NCBI GenBank assembly: GCA_945865365.1
Contig: CAMBDL010000003.1
Coordinates: 1 to 64,000 of the forward strand
Direction of reading: 5' to 3'
Origin: Streptomyces griseus
GTDB lineage: Bacteria > Actinomycetota > Actinomycetes > Nanopelagicales > Nanopelagicaceae
Length of the DNA: 64,000 nt
The notes under the pieces are model-generated. The model worked only from the letters and a program-made list of their open reading frames with translations, had not been told where the DNA came from and made no database searches. The translations under genes and the position numbers were made by a program. Shown piece by piece: positions 17,101-23,369 of the stretch. Within the stretch, counting starts at the first letter, position 1; each line of letters opens with the position of its first letter.

Positions 17101-17543
17101 CAAGTGAGCTGACCGCGGAACCAGGGACCCCAAAATCTTTCACACTGTTGCATCCAGCATTTGATGAGATTGGCGAGCTTCTAACCTCAGTCGAGAACCT
17201 AGGTAATTCAAACTTATGTCTCATTTTGGATGATAAAAAGTTACTTGCATTTTGCACTTATGATCAGTCAGGTCGCATAAGATTGCTGAACATCATGTCA
17301 CTTGGCCGAATTTTTCAATCTATTTGTGGGAAATTCACTTTGAATGAGTCAGATTTCTCTGGAGACTCTTTTGAGGAGACACACCTAAGTATTCGCTTGA
17401 GAAACTTTCGGCTAGAGCAGTCAAATATTCCCAATCATTTGTATGCAACAGTCCCTTTTGAAGGGATTTTTGCTCCTTGGAGCGAACAAAGCTTTATCAA
17501 TTTAGAGGTTCAGGAGTTATGTAAAGTGAATGTAGAGTCCTAG
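14172..17543 (+). CDS. PLD-nuclease / SNF2-family helicase fusion
   Basis: A 1123-aa protein with two modules. The N-terminal 200 residues form a phospholipase D-type nuclease domain with one HKD-like site: 'YHQKRMIFKD' (H150, K152) and 'GTGSLNE' (169-171). The rest is an SF2 SNF2/RapA-like ATPase: Walker A 'LADEVGLGKTLEAG' (297-309), 'VVDEAHAARV' (405-413), 'LLTATPMQ', 'CSDAASEGLNLQ' (motif V) and 'RLEQRIGRIARLGQ' (motif VI). Such PLD-helicase fusions are expected to translocate on dsDNA and cleave it, with dimerisation to complete the PLD active site. It overlaps the upstream gene by 8 bp and is 2 bp from the downstream gene. It lacks the DUF1998 domain typical of DISARM. Confidence 0.85.
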   Translation: MNRNSGQASDDFKSLSVRSFYSTTGHRILNEALTPILSLSTNYDRLTGYFTVESLASVAAGLEAIYRKSGKMRLVIGIHDVPGDLLAARALGSLLPETLVNQVKEKFFVEVGQLSDMTSKSAIAGIAWMLRLGLLEVRVASPKSQQGIYHQKRMIFKDSNGNVIAGTGSLNETIGGLYNVEEMQFSFSWKSVENPTLELVHSFEQIWKGLEPDIDIIPLDEAFATEILEKLGNPSNPFEELSSLRTAKNIDFTSLIQLIRTSSSFTPFNLSFASLYPHQERVFHESLSRWPVRVMLADEVGLGKTLEAGILISYMLRMKLVQNVTILCPAGLLRQWQEEMDRHFKLDFWIYESGSKSFVSANSEHISSVSSNALRSAPKLKLVSAQWARLNENEFKKLLPEMLVVDEAHAARVNVDQYGSKSTRLWKLLDSVKELIPHVLLLTATPMQVHPSEYHGLLNLLGLPGQWKKFAKYEESLKIVSTQSSSIGLNEAKTMADLLLSSFESYSWLPELLTSKESLLIMELRQSQSQSSAASAILIQNQLEVFRKILTKVHPGHFLTCRNTKSGLEKFGYKFPVRKFDAPEITMSGKLEKYEWAVESYLSQAYGKTEESLKPGGKFPIGFAKSGFYQRLVSSLFASRASLLKRKAKLNLIGEALNDSNSELLIKLLSDFDFEDEDLNSDEFGQLAPEIDGQNGLSKVLENVKQAIILENSYIEELLRILDGVGESIENHDPKFSVAMKSLEKFLGEGPVLVFSRYTDTLDGFLNLFCNSHLLNQVPGFALYTGGKAWIQTSMGVVPATKSDVTDALNSGVISLVFCSDAASEGLNLQTAKTLINLDVPWNPARLEQRIGRIARLGQKSAEVNIINLWYPDSIEAIMYVRLLSRQADYQLAVGEAADIFADAIRNEVRNKFAGEQVSTKNEYLELQRVREDYQRIALEKIWQTDGDLPPASTNLRIDLLEFIRLSDAELDTSRYSSELTAEPGTPKSFTLLHPAFDEIGELLTSVENLGNSNLCLILDDKKLLAFCTYDQSGRIRLLNIMSLGRIFQSICGKFTLNESDFSGDSFEETHLSIRLRNFRLEQSNIPNHLYATVPFEGIFAPWSEQSFINLEVQELCKVNVES

Positions 17544-17545
17544 TT

Positions 17546-18094
17546 ATGAAGGTTAGATTGGTAAGGCCGAGTTGGTACAAGAGTGAACCCACAGCAGAGG
17601 CCAATGAGGGCGTTAATTTGCTGGATGGTGTTTGGCGAGAGGCAACAAATCTATTCATACTTCAAGGAGAGGTAAGAAAAGGATTAGGAAAATCAGAACC
17701 TCTGGGAATCCAACCCTTTCTCAATGATGTAATTTCTCAAAGATTTCTGGATTCTGGCTGGACGGGAGATGAAGGCAGATTTACAAAGGGACAAACTTGG
17801 TTTCGGATTACATTTAGGCACCAAATGAGCCTTGGTAGTGATTTCTATGATGCGATTCGATTACCAAAGGCAGAAGATGTCAAACAATGTGTGATTCTTG
17901 CCGCCGATGACGATTTCCTCAAAGTTATCACGCCACGCGATTGGCGGTCTTTATGTTCATTCTCCAAGCTTTCTGCTCAACTGGCGCAGATGGATGGGAG
18001 TTTTTCTCCCCCACTTCTCATCGGCGAATTAAAACCCTTGTCCGCCTTATCCCAAAAATCACATGGATTAATTTACGGATCGAGATTGCGTTAA
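17546..18094 (+). CDS. Unknown protein of the MORC-type operon, candidate restriction component (182 aa)
   Basis: The last gene of the operon, 2 bp after the helicase stop, and 2 bp from the convergent methyltransferase stop. The order of elements loosely recalls BglII/BamHI-like endonucleases: a helical N-terminus ('FLNDVISQRFLDSGW'), a beta hairpin ('TWFRITFRHQMSLGSDFYDAIRL'), then 'QCVILAADDDFLKVITPRDWRSLCSFSKL' and a closing strand 'PPLLIGELKP'. I cannot point to an intact PD-(D/E)xK triad, so either it is a diverged nuclease or a catalytically dead specificity subunit. The assignment rests mainly on its place beside a C5 methyltransferase. Confidence 0.6.
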   Translation: MKVRLVRPSWYKSEPTAEANEGVNLLDGVWREATNLFILQGEVRKGLGKSEPLGIQPFLNDVISQRFLDSGWTGDEGRFTKGQTWFRITFRHQMSLGSDFYDAIRLPKAEDVKQCVILAADDDFLKVITPRDWRSLCSFSKLSAQLAQMDGSFSPPLLIGELKPLSALSQKSHGLIYGSRLR

Positions 18095-18096
18095 AT

Positions 18097-19353
18097 TTAC
18101 CTTCGCATCTCATGGGCAAGAACTTTTCCCACTCGCTCAATCAATCCGATTACCAAAGCGTTCCCCATAAAGAATGCCCGTCTTCCATCCTTCAAAAGGT
18201 TGCCTGATTGATTGATACTTGTCCAACCGTCAGGGAATCCGTTTAAGCGCTCGAGTTCCATAGGCGTCAATCTTCGATAGCCACGGCTTGTCTTAATTAT
18301 GTGTTTAAACCGCGAAGGAGTGGAGCCTCCTTCTCCAGTTAGGATAGTTCGACTTGGGTTTGTTGGTAAGTCAGGAAATGCCATTTTCCCTTCTGCGTAA
18401 TTGTAATTGGTGCCGCTGCCCTTATGCGTTCTGGCAATACTTTTAGCCCCCTTTAGATATTTCCATTCTTTAATTCGATTCTCTTCCACCCAATATTCAT
18501 TTGGGACTTTAGAGTCTGGGATAAGTACATTCCCGAGGACCATAGGTTTGTTTGACAACACCGCTTCGGTTTTAACCGTATAGGCAATCCCATTTGAATA
18601 ATATCCAGAGGTGAGGAAAGGAGACTTGTTCGTTTTTTTGTTGAAAGATGCACTAATACGATCTGCAGATTCATCCAATTTCACTTCATGCAGTTCATGG
18701 GAAAGCTTCTTAATTGGTAAAGCACGCGCAAGTATTCCTAACTTTGAAATGACTAATTCCGGTGAAGGCCCCTCAAAGTTCCGCTTGCATCTGGTTGCGA
18801 CGATAAATACTCGAATACGCCGTTGAGGGAATCCGTAGTCTGCGGCATTCACCACTCTCCACTCAATGTTGTATCCGACATCACCGAGAGTCTTCAGCAT
18901 GATAGCAAAATCTCGGCCTCTTTGACTTGAGGGAGATTTAAGGAGCCGATCGACATTCTCAAGAAAAACAAATTTTGGTTTTTGGTCTTCCACAAGACGC
19001 AGTATTTCCCACCACAGCACACCCTTTTTCCCCTTAAGCCCCTTAGCGCTGTTGAGTGATTTTGCAACAGAATAATCCTGGCATGGAAATCCCCCAACAA
19101 GTAAATCTGTTTTTCTTGGGAGAGATTCGACTAGGGCAATATCTTCATTGCTATGACCGTCTGCTCCGAAGCGAGCAACGTAAACATCAGAGGCGTGCTG
19201 AACTTTTGTCCCTGGTTCCCATTGATTTGAGAAAATTGTTTTCCAGCCAGCACGTGCTAGACCAATGCGAAATCCCCCAACACCCGCAAACAACTCTGCG
19301 ACATTTCCGACAGGGTTCGCTGGCTCTCTGAAACCTCTTGATTTATAAGCCAC
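18097..19353 (-). CDS. DNA (cytosine-5-)-methyltransferase
   Basis: A 418-aa C5 cytosine methyltransferase that transfers a methyl group from S-adenosylmethionine to cytosine at a specific site. Conserved motifs are in the canonical order: I 'VAELFAGVGGFRIGLARAGW', IV 'GGFPCQDYSVAKS' with the catalytic Cys, VI 'FLENVDRLL', VIII 'QRRIRVFIVA', IX 'RRLTPMELERLNGFPDGW' and X 'MGNALVIGL'. The target recognition region lies at about 200-340. Translation starts at GTG 19353, preceded by GGAGG 7 bp upstream. It is convergent with the ATPase/helicase operon, 2 bp between stops, and presumably provides self-protection for that system. The recognition sequence cannot be read from the protein. Confidence 0.93.
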   Translation of the reverse strand: MAYKSRGFREPANPVGNVAELFAGVGGFRIGLARAGWKTIFSNQWEPGTKVQHASDVYVARFGADGHSNEDIALVESLPRKTDLLVGGFPCQDYSVAKSLNSAKGLKGKKGVLWWEILRLVEDQKPKFVFLENVDRLLKSPSSQRGRDFAIMLKTLGDVGYNIEWRVVNAADYGFPQRRIRVFIVATRCKRNFEGPSPELVISKLGILARALPIKKLSHELHEVKLDESADRISASFNKKTNKSPFLTSGYYSNGIAYTVKTEAVLSNKPMVLGNVLIPDSKVPNEYWVEENRIKEWKYLKGAKSIARTHKGSGTNYNYAEGKMAFPDLPTNPSRTILTGEGGSTPSRFKHIIKTSRGYRRLTPMELERLNGFPDGWTSINQSGNLLKDGRRAFFMGNALVIGLIERVGKVLAHEMRR

Positions 19354-19477
19354 TTATTTCCTCCACCGAGAAGCATAGGAACTTCCACTGACAATAGGTG
19401 GGATCGACTCGCAGGCATTAGCCCCGCTACCTTCAAAGTACCTAGTAATCGACGCAAACTAGGCGTAGCATTTTTTT

Positions 19478-19798
19478 GTGAATATAAGGAAACCCGAAGA
19501 TCTCCTAGCTGCTTGGGAAGAAGTGCATGGAGTGCTGGAAAGTAAGGACTTAAGGTGGCGCTTTCTTCACCATGAATGCATGAGAGATATTTTGAAACAG
19601 CGACCAGAGCGGATTGCTGTTGCAGTAAGGCGGAATGCCAAACTACATGACGTCTTAGCAGACCTCTATGCACAAGACAATGCAACCCAGGATTTTCTTG
19701 ACAAGCACTACCCATATAGAGACTCACAACCTGAAGAGCTGGGAAGCCGTATAGAGCAGCGAGAAAAAGATGGTGGACGCTGGGGAAGACGATTCTGA
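19478..19798 (+). CDS. Hypothetical protein divergent from the methyltransferase (106 aa)
   Basis: A soluble, charged protein of 106 aa beginning at GTG 19478. No ribosome binding site is present, but TAGCAT (19465-19470) lies 7 bp before the GTG and could be the -10 box of a leaderless transcript. The composition (LHDVLADLYAQDNATQDFLDKHYPYRDSQPEEL) is protein-like and helical; no family is recognised. It is not a Vsr endonuclease. A longer ORF on the opposite strand (19257-19889) is its shadow. It may belong to the methyltransferase module. Confidence 0.45.
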   Translation: MNIRKPEDLLAAWEEVHGVLESKDLRWRFLHHECMRDILKQRPERIAVAVRRNAKLHDVLADLYAQDNATQDFLDKHYPYRDSQPEELGSRIEQREKDGGRWGRRF

Positions 19799-19929
19799 AG
19801 GCTACTGTCTTTAGTGACAAATGGAACCAATAGCCTGGAATCGGCGAGTAGTGCCTTGAAGCCAGGATTAAATGATAAAAACTCCACAACTTTGACTACC
19901 TTTAACCCCAGTTTATAAGCAGTTTCAGA

Positions 19930-19945
19930 ACTTTTCTATTATAGA
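19930..19945. repeat. 16-bp direct repeat, left copy (putative att site)
   Basis: ACTTTTCTATTATAGA is repeated exactly at 22360-22375, on the far side of the integrase gene. The two copies bracket 2.43 kb containing iteron-like repeats, one unknown gene and the integrase. This fits attL/attR of an integrated element, but the sequence is AT-rich and the identity is short. Confidence 0.4.
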
Positions 19946-20082
19946 AATCATTATATCTTTATGTGGAATTGTTTATGAAAGTCAGTGAATTCCTGTGTTT
20001 TACAAGAATTAGGCTTTTATAGAGTCTGTTAAATTTGGTGAATGCTTAAATAGGCGAAATATAGTTAAATTATTTGATAACC

Positions 20083-20285
20083 GCATGTTTGCTGCAATCC
20101 CTTTAAGCAGTCATTGGTAAATCAAAATTCACTACATGCGATTAAAAAGAATTGAATTTCACTTCGATATTTTGATACCGCATGTTGGGGCATTTTCTCT
20201 TGACTGTTTATTAGTAAAGCAAAATTTCATACATGCGGTTAGGAAAAATCGAATTTAACTTCTATATTTTCAAACCGCATCACTA
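20083..20285. repeat. Iteron-like tandem repeats with internal inverted CCGCATGT/ACATGCGG
   Basis: Two units of about 90-97 bp plus the start of a third. Each begins TTTGATA(A)CCGCATGTT, continues to a TCAAAATTCACTACATGCG-like segment and then a GAATTTCACTTCGATAT-like tail. CCGCAT recurs at 20091, 20178 and 20275, and ACATGCG at 20134 and 20231. Within a unit the two 8-9 bp words face each other (ACCGCATGT...ACATGCGGT, 20177-20185 and 20231-20239). This resembles initiator or partition-protein binding sites. Confidence 0.6.
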
Positions 20286-20303
20286 TAACACTATGTACTA
20301 TAC

Positions 20304-20315
20304 CTACTATAGTAG
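20304..20315. promoter_or_regulatory. Operator-like palindrome CTACTATAGTAG
   Basis: A perfect 12-bp palindrome. Variants follow within 110 bp (AACTATAGTAGAGA near 20387 and TCTACATAGTAGGG near 20410), so this end of the non-coding region carries several copies of one short binding-site-like motif. Confidence 0.4.
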
Positions 20316-20426
20316 ACCATATTTTGTAGAGCTACGTGTATAAAAATAATTATTTTTTCCGTACGCACATTACTGCAAAGATAGTAACTATAGTAGAGAT
20401 AGTGGATAGTCTACATAGTAGGGAAG

Positions 20427-20957
20427 TTAATACTTTTTAGGTCTGCCTGGCCCTTTTTTTATTTGATTGAGACGCCGATATGACGTGCCAACGGCATCTC
20501 TTGAAGAAATTTCTATTTGCTCCAGTTCTAAAAGTTCAAATAGTGTGAATTTGAATTGAATCCTATCTTTGAGGTGGCAGGAAGTCTCTGATGTGAAGAT
20601 AGTGTGCCAAAGATTTATTTCAGAGATTTGTCCTCCTCCCTCGCTAGCCTCGTCAATGAGTTGAAATAAGCGGAACCGTAAAGAGGAATTAAAACACCTC
20701 TTTTCAGAGCCAGATGCGCAACACTTGATAGGAGTCAACTCGGCATTTTTTTTGTAAGTTGAGCCCATAAGAATCCCTAGATTTTTATACTGAAAGTAAA
20801 TTTCTAGGTATGCAAGTGGAAAATATCCACCTTGTATTTGAAAAAAACTAAAAAAGCTGGCATGTTTTTTGAAAAAGGAATCGTAGATCGAGACTCCCAA
20901 GAAATCAGCTAGCTCATACATATCGAGACTCTCGCCCATGTACTTATCAAATATCAT
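20427..20957 (-). CDS. Putative DNA-binding protein of the mini-element (176 aa)
   Basis: ATG 20957 has an AAAGG ribosome binding site. The N-terminal 'MYELADFLGVSIYDSFF' reads like a helix-turn-helix. The middle 'LRFRLFQLIDEASEGGGQISEINLWHTIF...DRIQFKFTLFELLELEQIEI' has a winged-helix look. The C-terminus is 'KKGPGRPKKY', an AT-hook-like GRP motif. No family is recognised. It lies downstream of the integrase on the same strand and beside the iteron-like repeats, so a replication initiator, excisionase or regulator of the element is a reasonable guess. The gene is very AT-rich and rich in Phe, Ile and Lys. Confidence 0.6.
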   Translation of the reverse strand: MIFDKYMGESLDMYELADFLGVSIYDSFFKKHASFFSFFQIQGGYFPLAYLEIYFQYKNLGILMGSTYKKNAELTPIKCCASGSEKRCFNSSLRFRLFQLIDEASEGGGQISEINLWHTIFTSETSCHLKDRIQFKFTLFELLELEQIEISSRDAVGTSYRRLNQIKKGPGRPKKY

Positions 20958-20989
20958 AATTGCCTTTCATTAATTGTTGGATGTTTGAG

Positions 20990-21027
20990 ACCAGTGAGAG
21001 CTCAGAGGAACCTGAGCTCTCACTGGT
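20990..21027 (-). terminator. Perfect 16-bp hairpin between integrase and downstream gene
   Basis: ACCAGTGAGAGCTCAG (20990-21005) and CTGAGCTCTCACTGGT (21012-21027) pair perfectly around a 6-nt loop. It sits 10 bp after the integrase stop. No U run follows on the minus strand; on the plus strand it is followed by ACTTTTGG. It is a transcription barrier or a recombination-associated palindrome. Confidence 0.55.
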
Positions 21028-21037
21028 ACTTTTGGAA

Positions 21038-22198
21038 TTAGATGGCTCTTTTGTTTAGGCGGACTTGCTCTTTTAGAAGAGCATCCTCAGCTCTTTTAGC
21101 AGCTTCTCTAACCGCGCTACTTTCAGGAGTGATGTAGTGGTCTTCGAGTGTTTTTGTTGATGTGTGACCAGAGAACGCTTTAGTGGTTCCTAGGTCTGCT
21201 CCTCTTAGAAAGTTGGTAAAACAGGACTTCCTAAGTTGATAGCGCGTATAGCACTTCACCCCAGCGCGGTCGCAGAGCTGCCGCATCCAGTCTTTGTCGA
21301 GCGTCTCGTCTCGAAGTCGACCAATCGAATTTGGAAAGAGAACGTCGTTATCTTCAACCCACCTTGCCTTGTTGAGAGCTTGATGGCGCTTATGAGCAAG
21401 AAGAATTGATATTTGCCTTTTAGTCAAAGGCTTGGCGGTACTAGAGCTGGTTTTTGTAGGTGCAAAGTGAAGAGGTTTACCTTTCACCCGTTGAACTTGA
21501 CGTTCATTAGTGATCAACCAACCCGCATCAGTTTGGTGTAGGTCCGTCCATTTAAGCCCCATGATTTCTGAGGGGCGAAAACCCAATTCAGCACCAATCA
21601 TTAAGCGGGCTAAATCAAAGGGAGACTCCTTTGCAACTCTGTAGAGTTTTGTTAAATCCTCTAAAGGAATTGCTTGTGAAATTACTGGTTTCATAGAAAG
21701 CATCCTTACGCCTTCTGCTGGATTATGAACCTGCTCATGATTCTGCAGACCGTCAGCGTAGGCTTTTGACAGAGTGCGTAAGACTCCAAGAATTGATCCG
21801 TGGCCATAGCCCTTGTCTGCAAGGGTGTTGAGTAGATCTTTGATTGCAGCTGGTGATAGCTGCGATGCAGGCATTGAGCCAATATATGGTGTGATCAGGT
21901 TTTTGATTGTAGATGAGTAGAACCTAGTGCTATTTGGTCGAATTAGATGGCGTTGAGTTGGTAACCAATTATTTAGGTATTCCTCAACGGTTTGTTTTGG
22001 ATTAACCACGTAAGTGCCTTTAAAACGCTTGCGTGCTGTTACTTGTTCTACTAACCAAGTTTCAGCCTCAATCTTCTTTTTGAAAGATTGTGTACGTCTA
22101 ATGCCATGGATGTCATAACATGCCACAGTCCATCGATTACGGTTTTTGAATATAGTTCCCTCGCCATTTGCACGAGTTCGTTTCTTTCCAGTGTTCAT
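21038..22198 (-). CDS. Tyrosine recombinase / phage-type integrase
   Basis: A 386-aa site-specific recombinase that would integrate and excise a mobile element. Residues 1-60 ('NGEGTIFKNRNRWTVACYD...') match the AP2-like arm-binding domain of actinobacterial integrases; about 65-165 is the SAM-like core-binding domain ('TVEEYLNNWLPTQRHL'). The catalytic domain shows 'AELGFRPSEIMGLKW' (Arg I), 'YQLRKSCFTNFL' (HxxR box with Y replacing H, Arg II) and 'FSGHTSTKTLEDHYI' (GH and the Tyr nucleophile). Length is normal. A 16-bp sequence 162 bp upstream is repeated 2.4 kb away and may be the attachment site. The gene is the clearest mobility marker of the island. Confidence 0.9.
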   Translation of the reverse strand: MNTGKKRTRANGEGTIFKNRNRWTVACYDIHGIRRTQSFKKKIEAETWLVEQVTARKRFKGTYVVNPKQTVEEYLNNWLPTQRHLIRPNSTRFYSSTIKNLITPYIGSMPASQLSPAAIKDLLNTLADKGYGHGSILGVLRTLSKAYADGLQNHEQVHNPAEGVRMLSMKPVISQAIPLEDLTKLYRVAKESPFDLARLMIGAELGFRPSEIMGLKWTDLHQTDAGWLITNERQVQRVKGKPLHFAPTKTSSSTAKPLTKRQISILLAHKRHQALNKARWVEDNDVLFPNSIGRLRDETLDKDWMRQLCDRAGVKCYTRYQLRKSCFTNFLRGADLGTTKAFSGHTSTKTLEDHYITPESSAVREAAKRAEDALLKEQVRLNKRAI

Positions 22199-22359
22199 CG
22201 CATCCTCCTTAAGGATGTTGTACCGATTGTCACTGTGTCATTAAGAACTTTTTACAGTTCCCGTTCGCTATGGAGCGAGTTACTACAATTCTAAACTATA
22301 AAAAGAATTTTCGCATTCCTGGATGATTACTAACTGCTTCGCGCTAATATAAAAATATT

Positions 22360-22375
22360 ACTTTTCTATTATAGA
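22360..22375. repeat. 16-bp direct repeat, right copy (putative att site)
   Basis: ACTTTTCTATTATAGA, identical to 19930-19945. It lies between the integrase start and the conserved ppx gene, exactly where an element boundary is expected. A related TTTTTATTATAGAG follows within 25 bp, so a promoter motif is an alternative reading. Confidence 0.4.
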
Positions 22376-22450
22376 TTTACGCTTAGAAATTAGTTTTTAT
22401 TATAGAGTTATACGAAAACCTTCCCAATTAAGAGTTAAGAGGTGGTGGTT

Positions 22451-22478
22451 GCTCGATCTATCACGCGATAGATCGGGC
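22451..22478 (-). terminator. Hairpin overlapping the ppx stop codon
   Basis: GCTCGATCTATC and GATAGATCGGGC form a 12-bp stem with one G-T/C-A position and a 4-nt loop. The TGA of ppx lies at the loop. No U tract follows. It probably ends the eno-ftsB-ppx transcript or protects its 3' end. Confidence 0.45.
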
Positions 22479-23369
22479 AATTCCATCCAAGATATCTGAT
22501 TCAGATGCAACAAATGCTTTCGCTCCGGTGGCTTTCATAATCTCTGAAAGAACTAGCGCACCTGCAGGAATAACATCAACGCGACCAGGGTGCATATAGC
22601 CCAACGCTAAACGAGCTTCACGTGATGCAGTTAAAAACATATCGGCAACTTCATGAGTGTGTTCTGCGCTGACTCGGGCTAAGTGAATTGCATATCGATC
22701 GTATTCAGTTAAACCCAGGGCCGCGGCGGCAACAGTTGTTGCGGTGCCAGCAACTGCGATGAGAGTCTTGGCGGTTGTGATGGGCACTAGCGCTGCGGCT
22801 TTATTAATAGCTTCTTGAATATCAGCGCGTGCTGCCACTATTTCAGTGGTCGAGGCTGGATCGCTGGTGAAGTGGCGTTCGGTCATGCGAACACAGCCAA
22901 TGTTGACGCTCTTGGCATGTTCAACATGAGTGGTACCAAAGACAAATTCAGTTGATCCGCCGCCAATATCAACGACTAGAAACGGACCATCGGCTGGGGA
23001 TAGATCCTGAATCGCGCCGGTAAATGAGAGTGATGCCTCTTCATCTCCGCTGATTACTTCAGGTTCAATACCTAGGCGTTCGCGCACGCCATCGACGAAT
23101 AGGTGGCGATTAGTGGCATCGCGAGTGGCACTGGTGGCACAGAAGCGAATCTTTTGAACTCCGCGCTTAGCGATCTCTGCGGCGAAGAGATCGACTGCAG
23201 CGAGTGTGCGCGCAATTGCATCGGGATGAAACTCGCCGCTTTGATCTACGCCTTGGCCGAGTCGAACAATCTGCATGGTGCGAATTACTTCGCGAAAATT
23301 ATTACCCTCGATATCGGCAATCAGTAAGCGTATTGAATTCGTTCCACAATCAATCGCTGCTACTCGCAT
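22461..23369 (-). CDS. ppx: Exopolyphosphatase / pppGpp phosphohydrolase (Ppx/GppA family)
   Basis: An ASKHA-fold phosphatase that removes terminal phosphate from polyphosphate and/or (p)ppGpp. Visible motifs are phosphate-1 'VAAIDCGTNSIRLLIADI' and phosphate-2 'FLVVDIGGGSTEFVFG', plus 'VAGTATTVAAAALGL'. At 302 aa it is the short, two-domain form typical of actinobacteria, without the C-terminal HD-like domains of E. coli Ppx. The ORF track begins at 23387 (GTG), but ATG 23369 (MRVAAIDCG) fits the family; it overlaps the DUF501 gene by 10 bp. It belongs to the eno-ftsB-DUF501-ppx unit. Confidence 0.9.
   Translation of the reverse strand: MRVAAIDCGTNSIRLLIADIEGNNFREVIRTMQIVRLGQGVDQSGEFHPDAIARTLAAVDLFAAEIAKRGVQKIRFCATSATRDATNRHLFVDGVRERLGIEPEVISGDEEASLSFTGAIQDLSPADGPFLVVDIGGGSTEFVFGTTHVEHAKSVNIGCVRMTERHFTSDPASTTEIVAARADIQEAINKAAALVPITTAKTLIAVAGTATTVAAAALGLTEYDRYAIHLARVSAEHTHEVADMFLTASREARLALGYMHPGRVDVIPAGALVLSEIMKATGAKAFVASESDILDGIARSIA

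Larger units (their letters stand above)
19799..20426. other. AT-rich non-coding region with att-like site, iteron-like repeats and palindrome
   Basis: About 630 bp without a credible gene, much more AT-rich than the flanks. It contains the 16-bp putative attachment repeat (19930-19945), the CCGCATGT/ACATGCGG repeat array (20083-20285) and CTACTATAGTAG-type motifs (20304-20425), all listed separately. Together these look like a replication or control region of a small element. Confidence 0.55.

Noticed and set aside
12081-19353. DISARM system
   Set aside because: A C5 methyltransferase, a helicase and a PLD domain are present, but there is no DUF1998 protein, PLD is fused to a SNF2 helicase, and a GHKL ATPase leads the operon.
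19478-19798. Vsr-type mismatch endonuclease next to the methyltransferase
   Set aside because: The size is near but no Vsr motif (such as a conserved Asp/His core or zinc ligands) is visible.
19257-19889. 210-aa minus-strand ORF
   Set aside because: It overlaps the methyltransferase start and the 106-aa ORF; composition is unlike a real protein and no start signal is present.
20083-20285. Repeats suggesting a short CRISPR array
   Set aside because: The units diverge along their length, contain inverted words, and are too long and too few.
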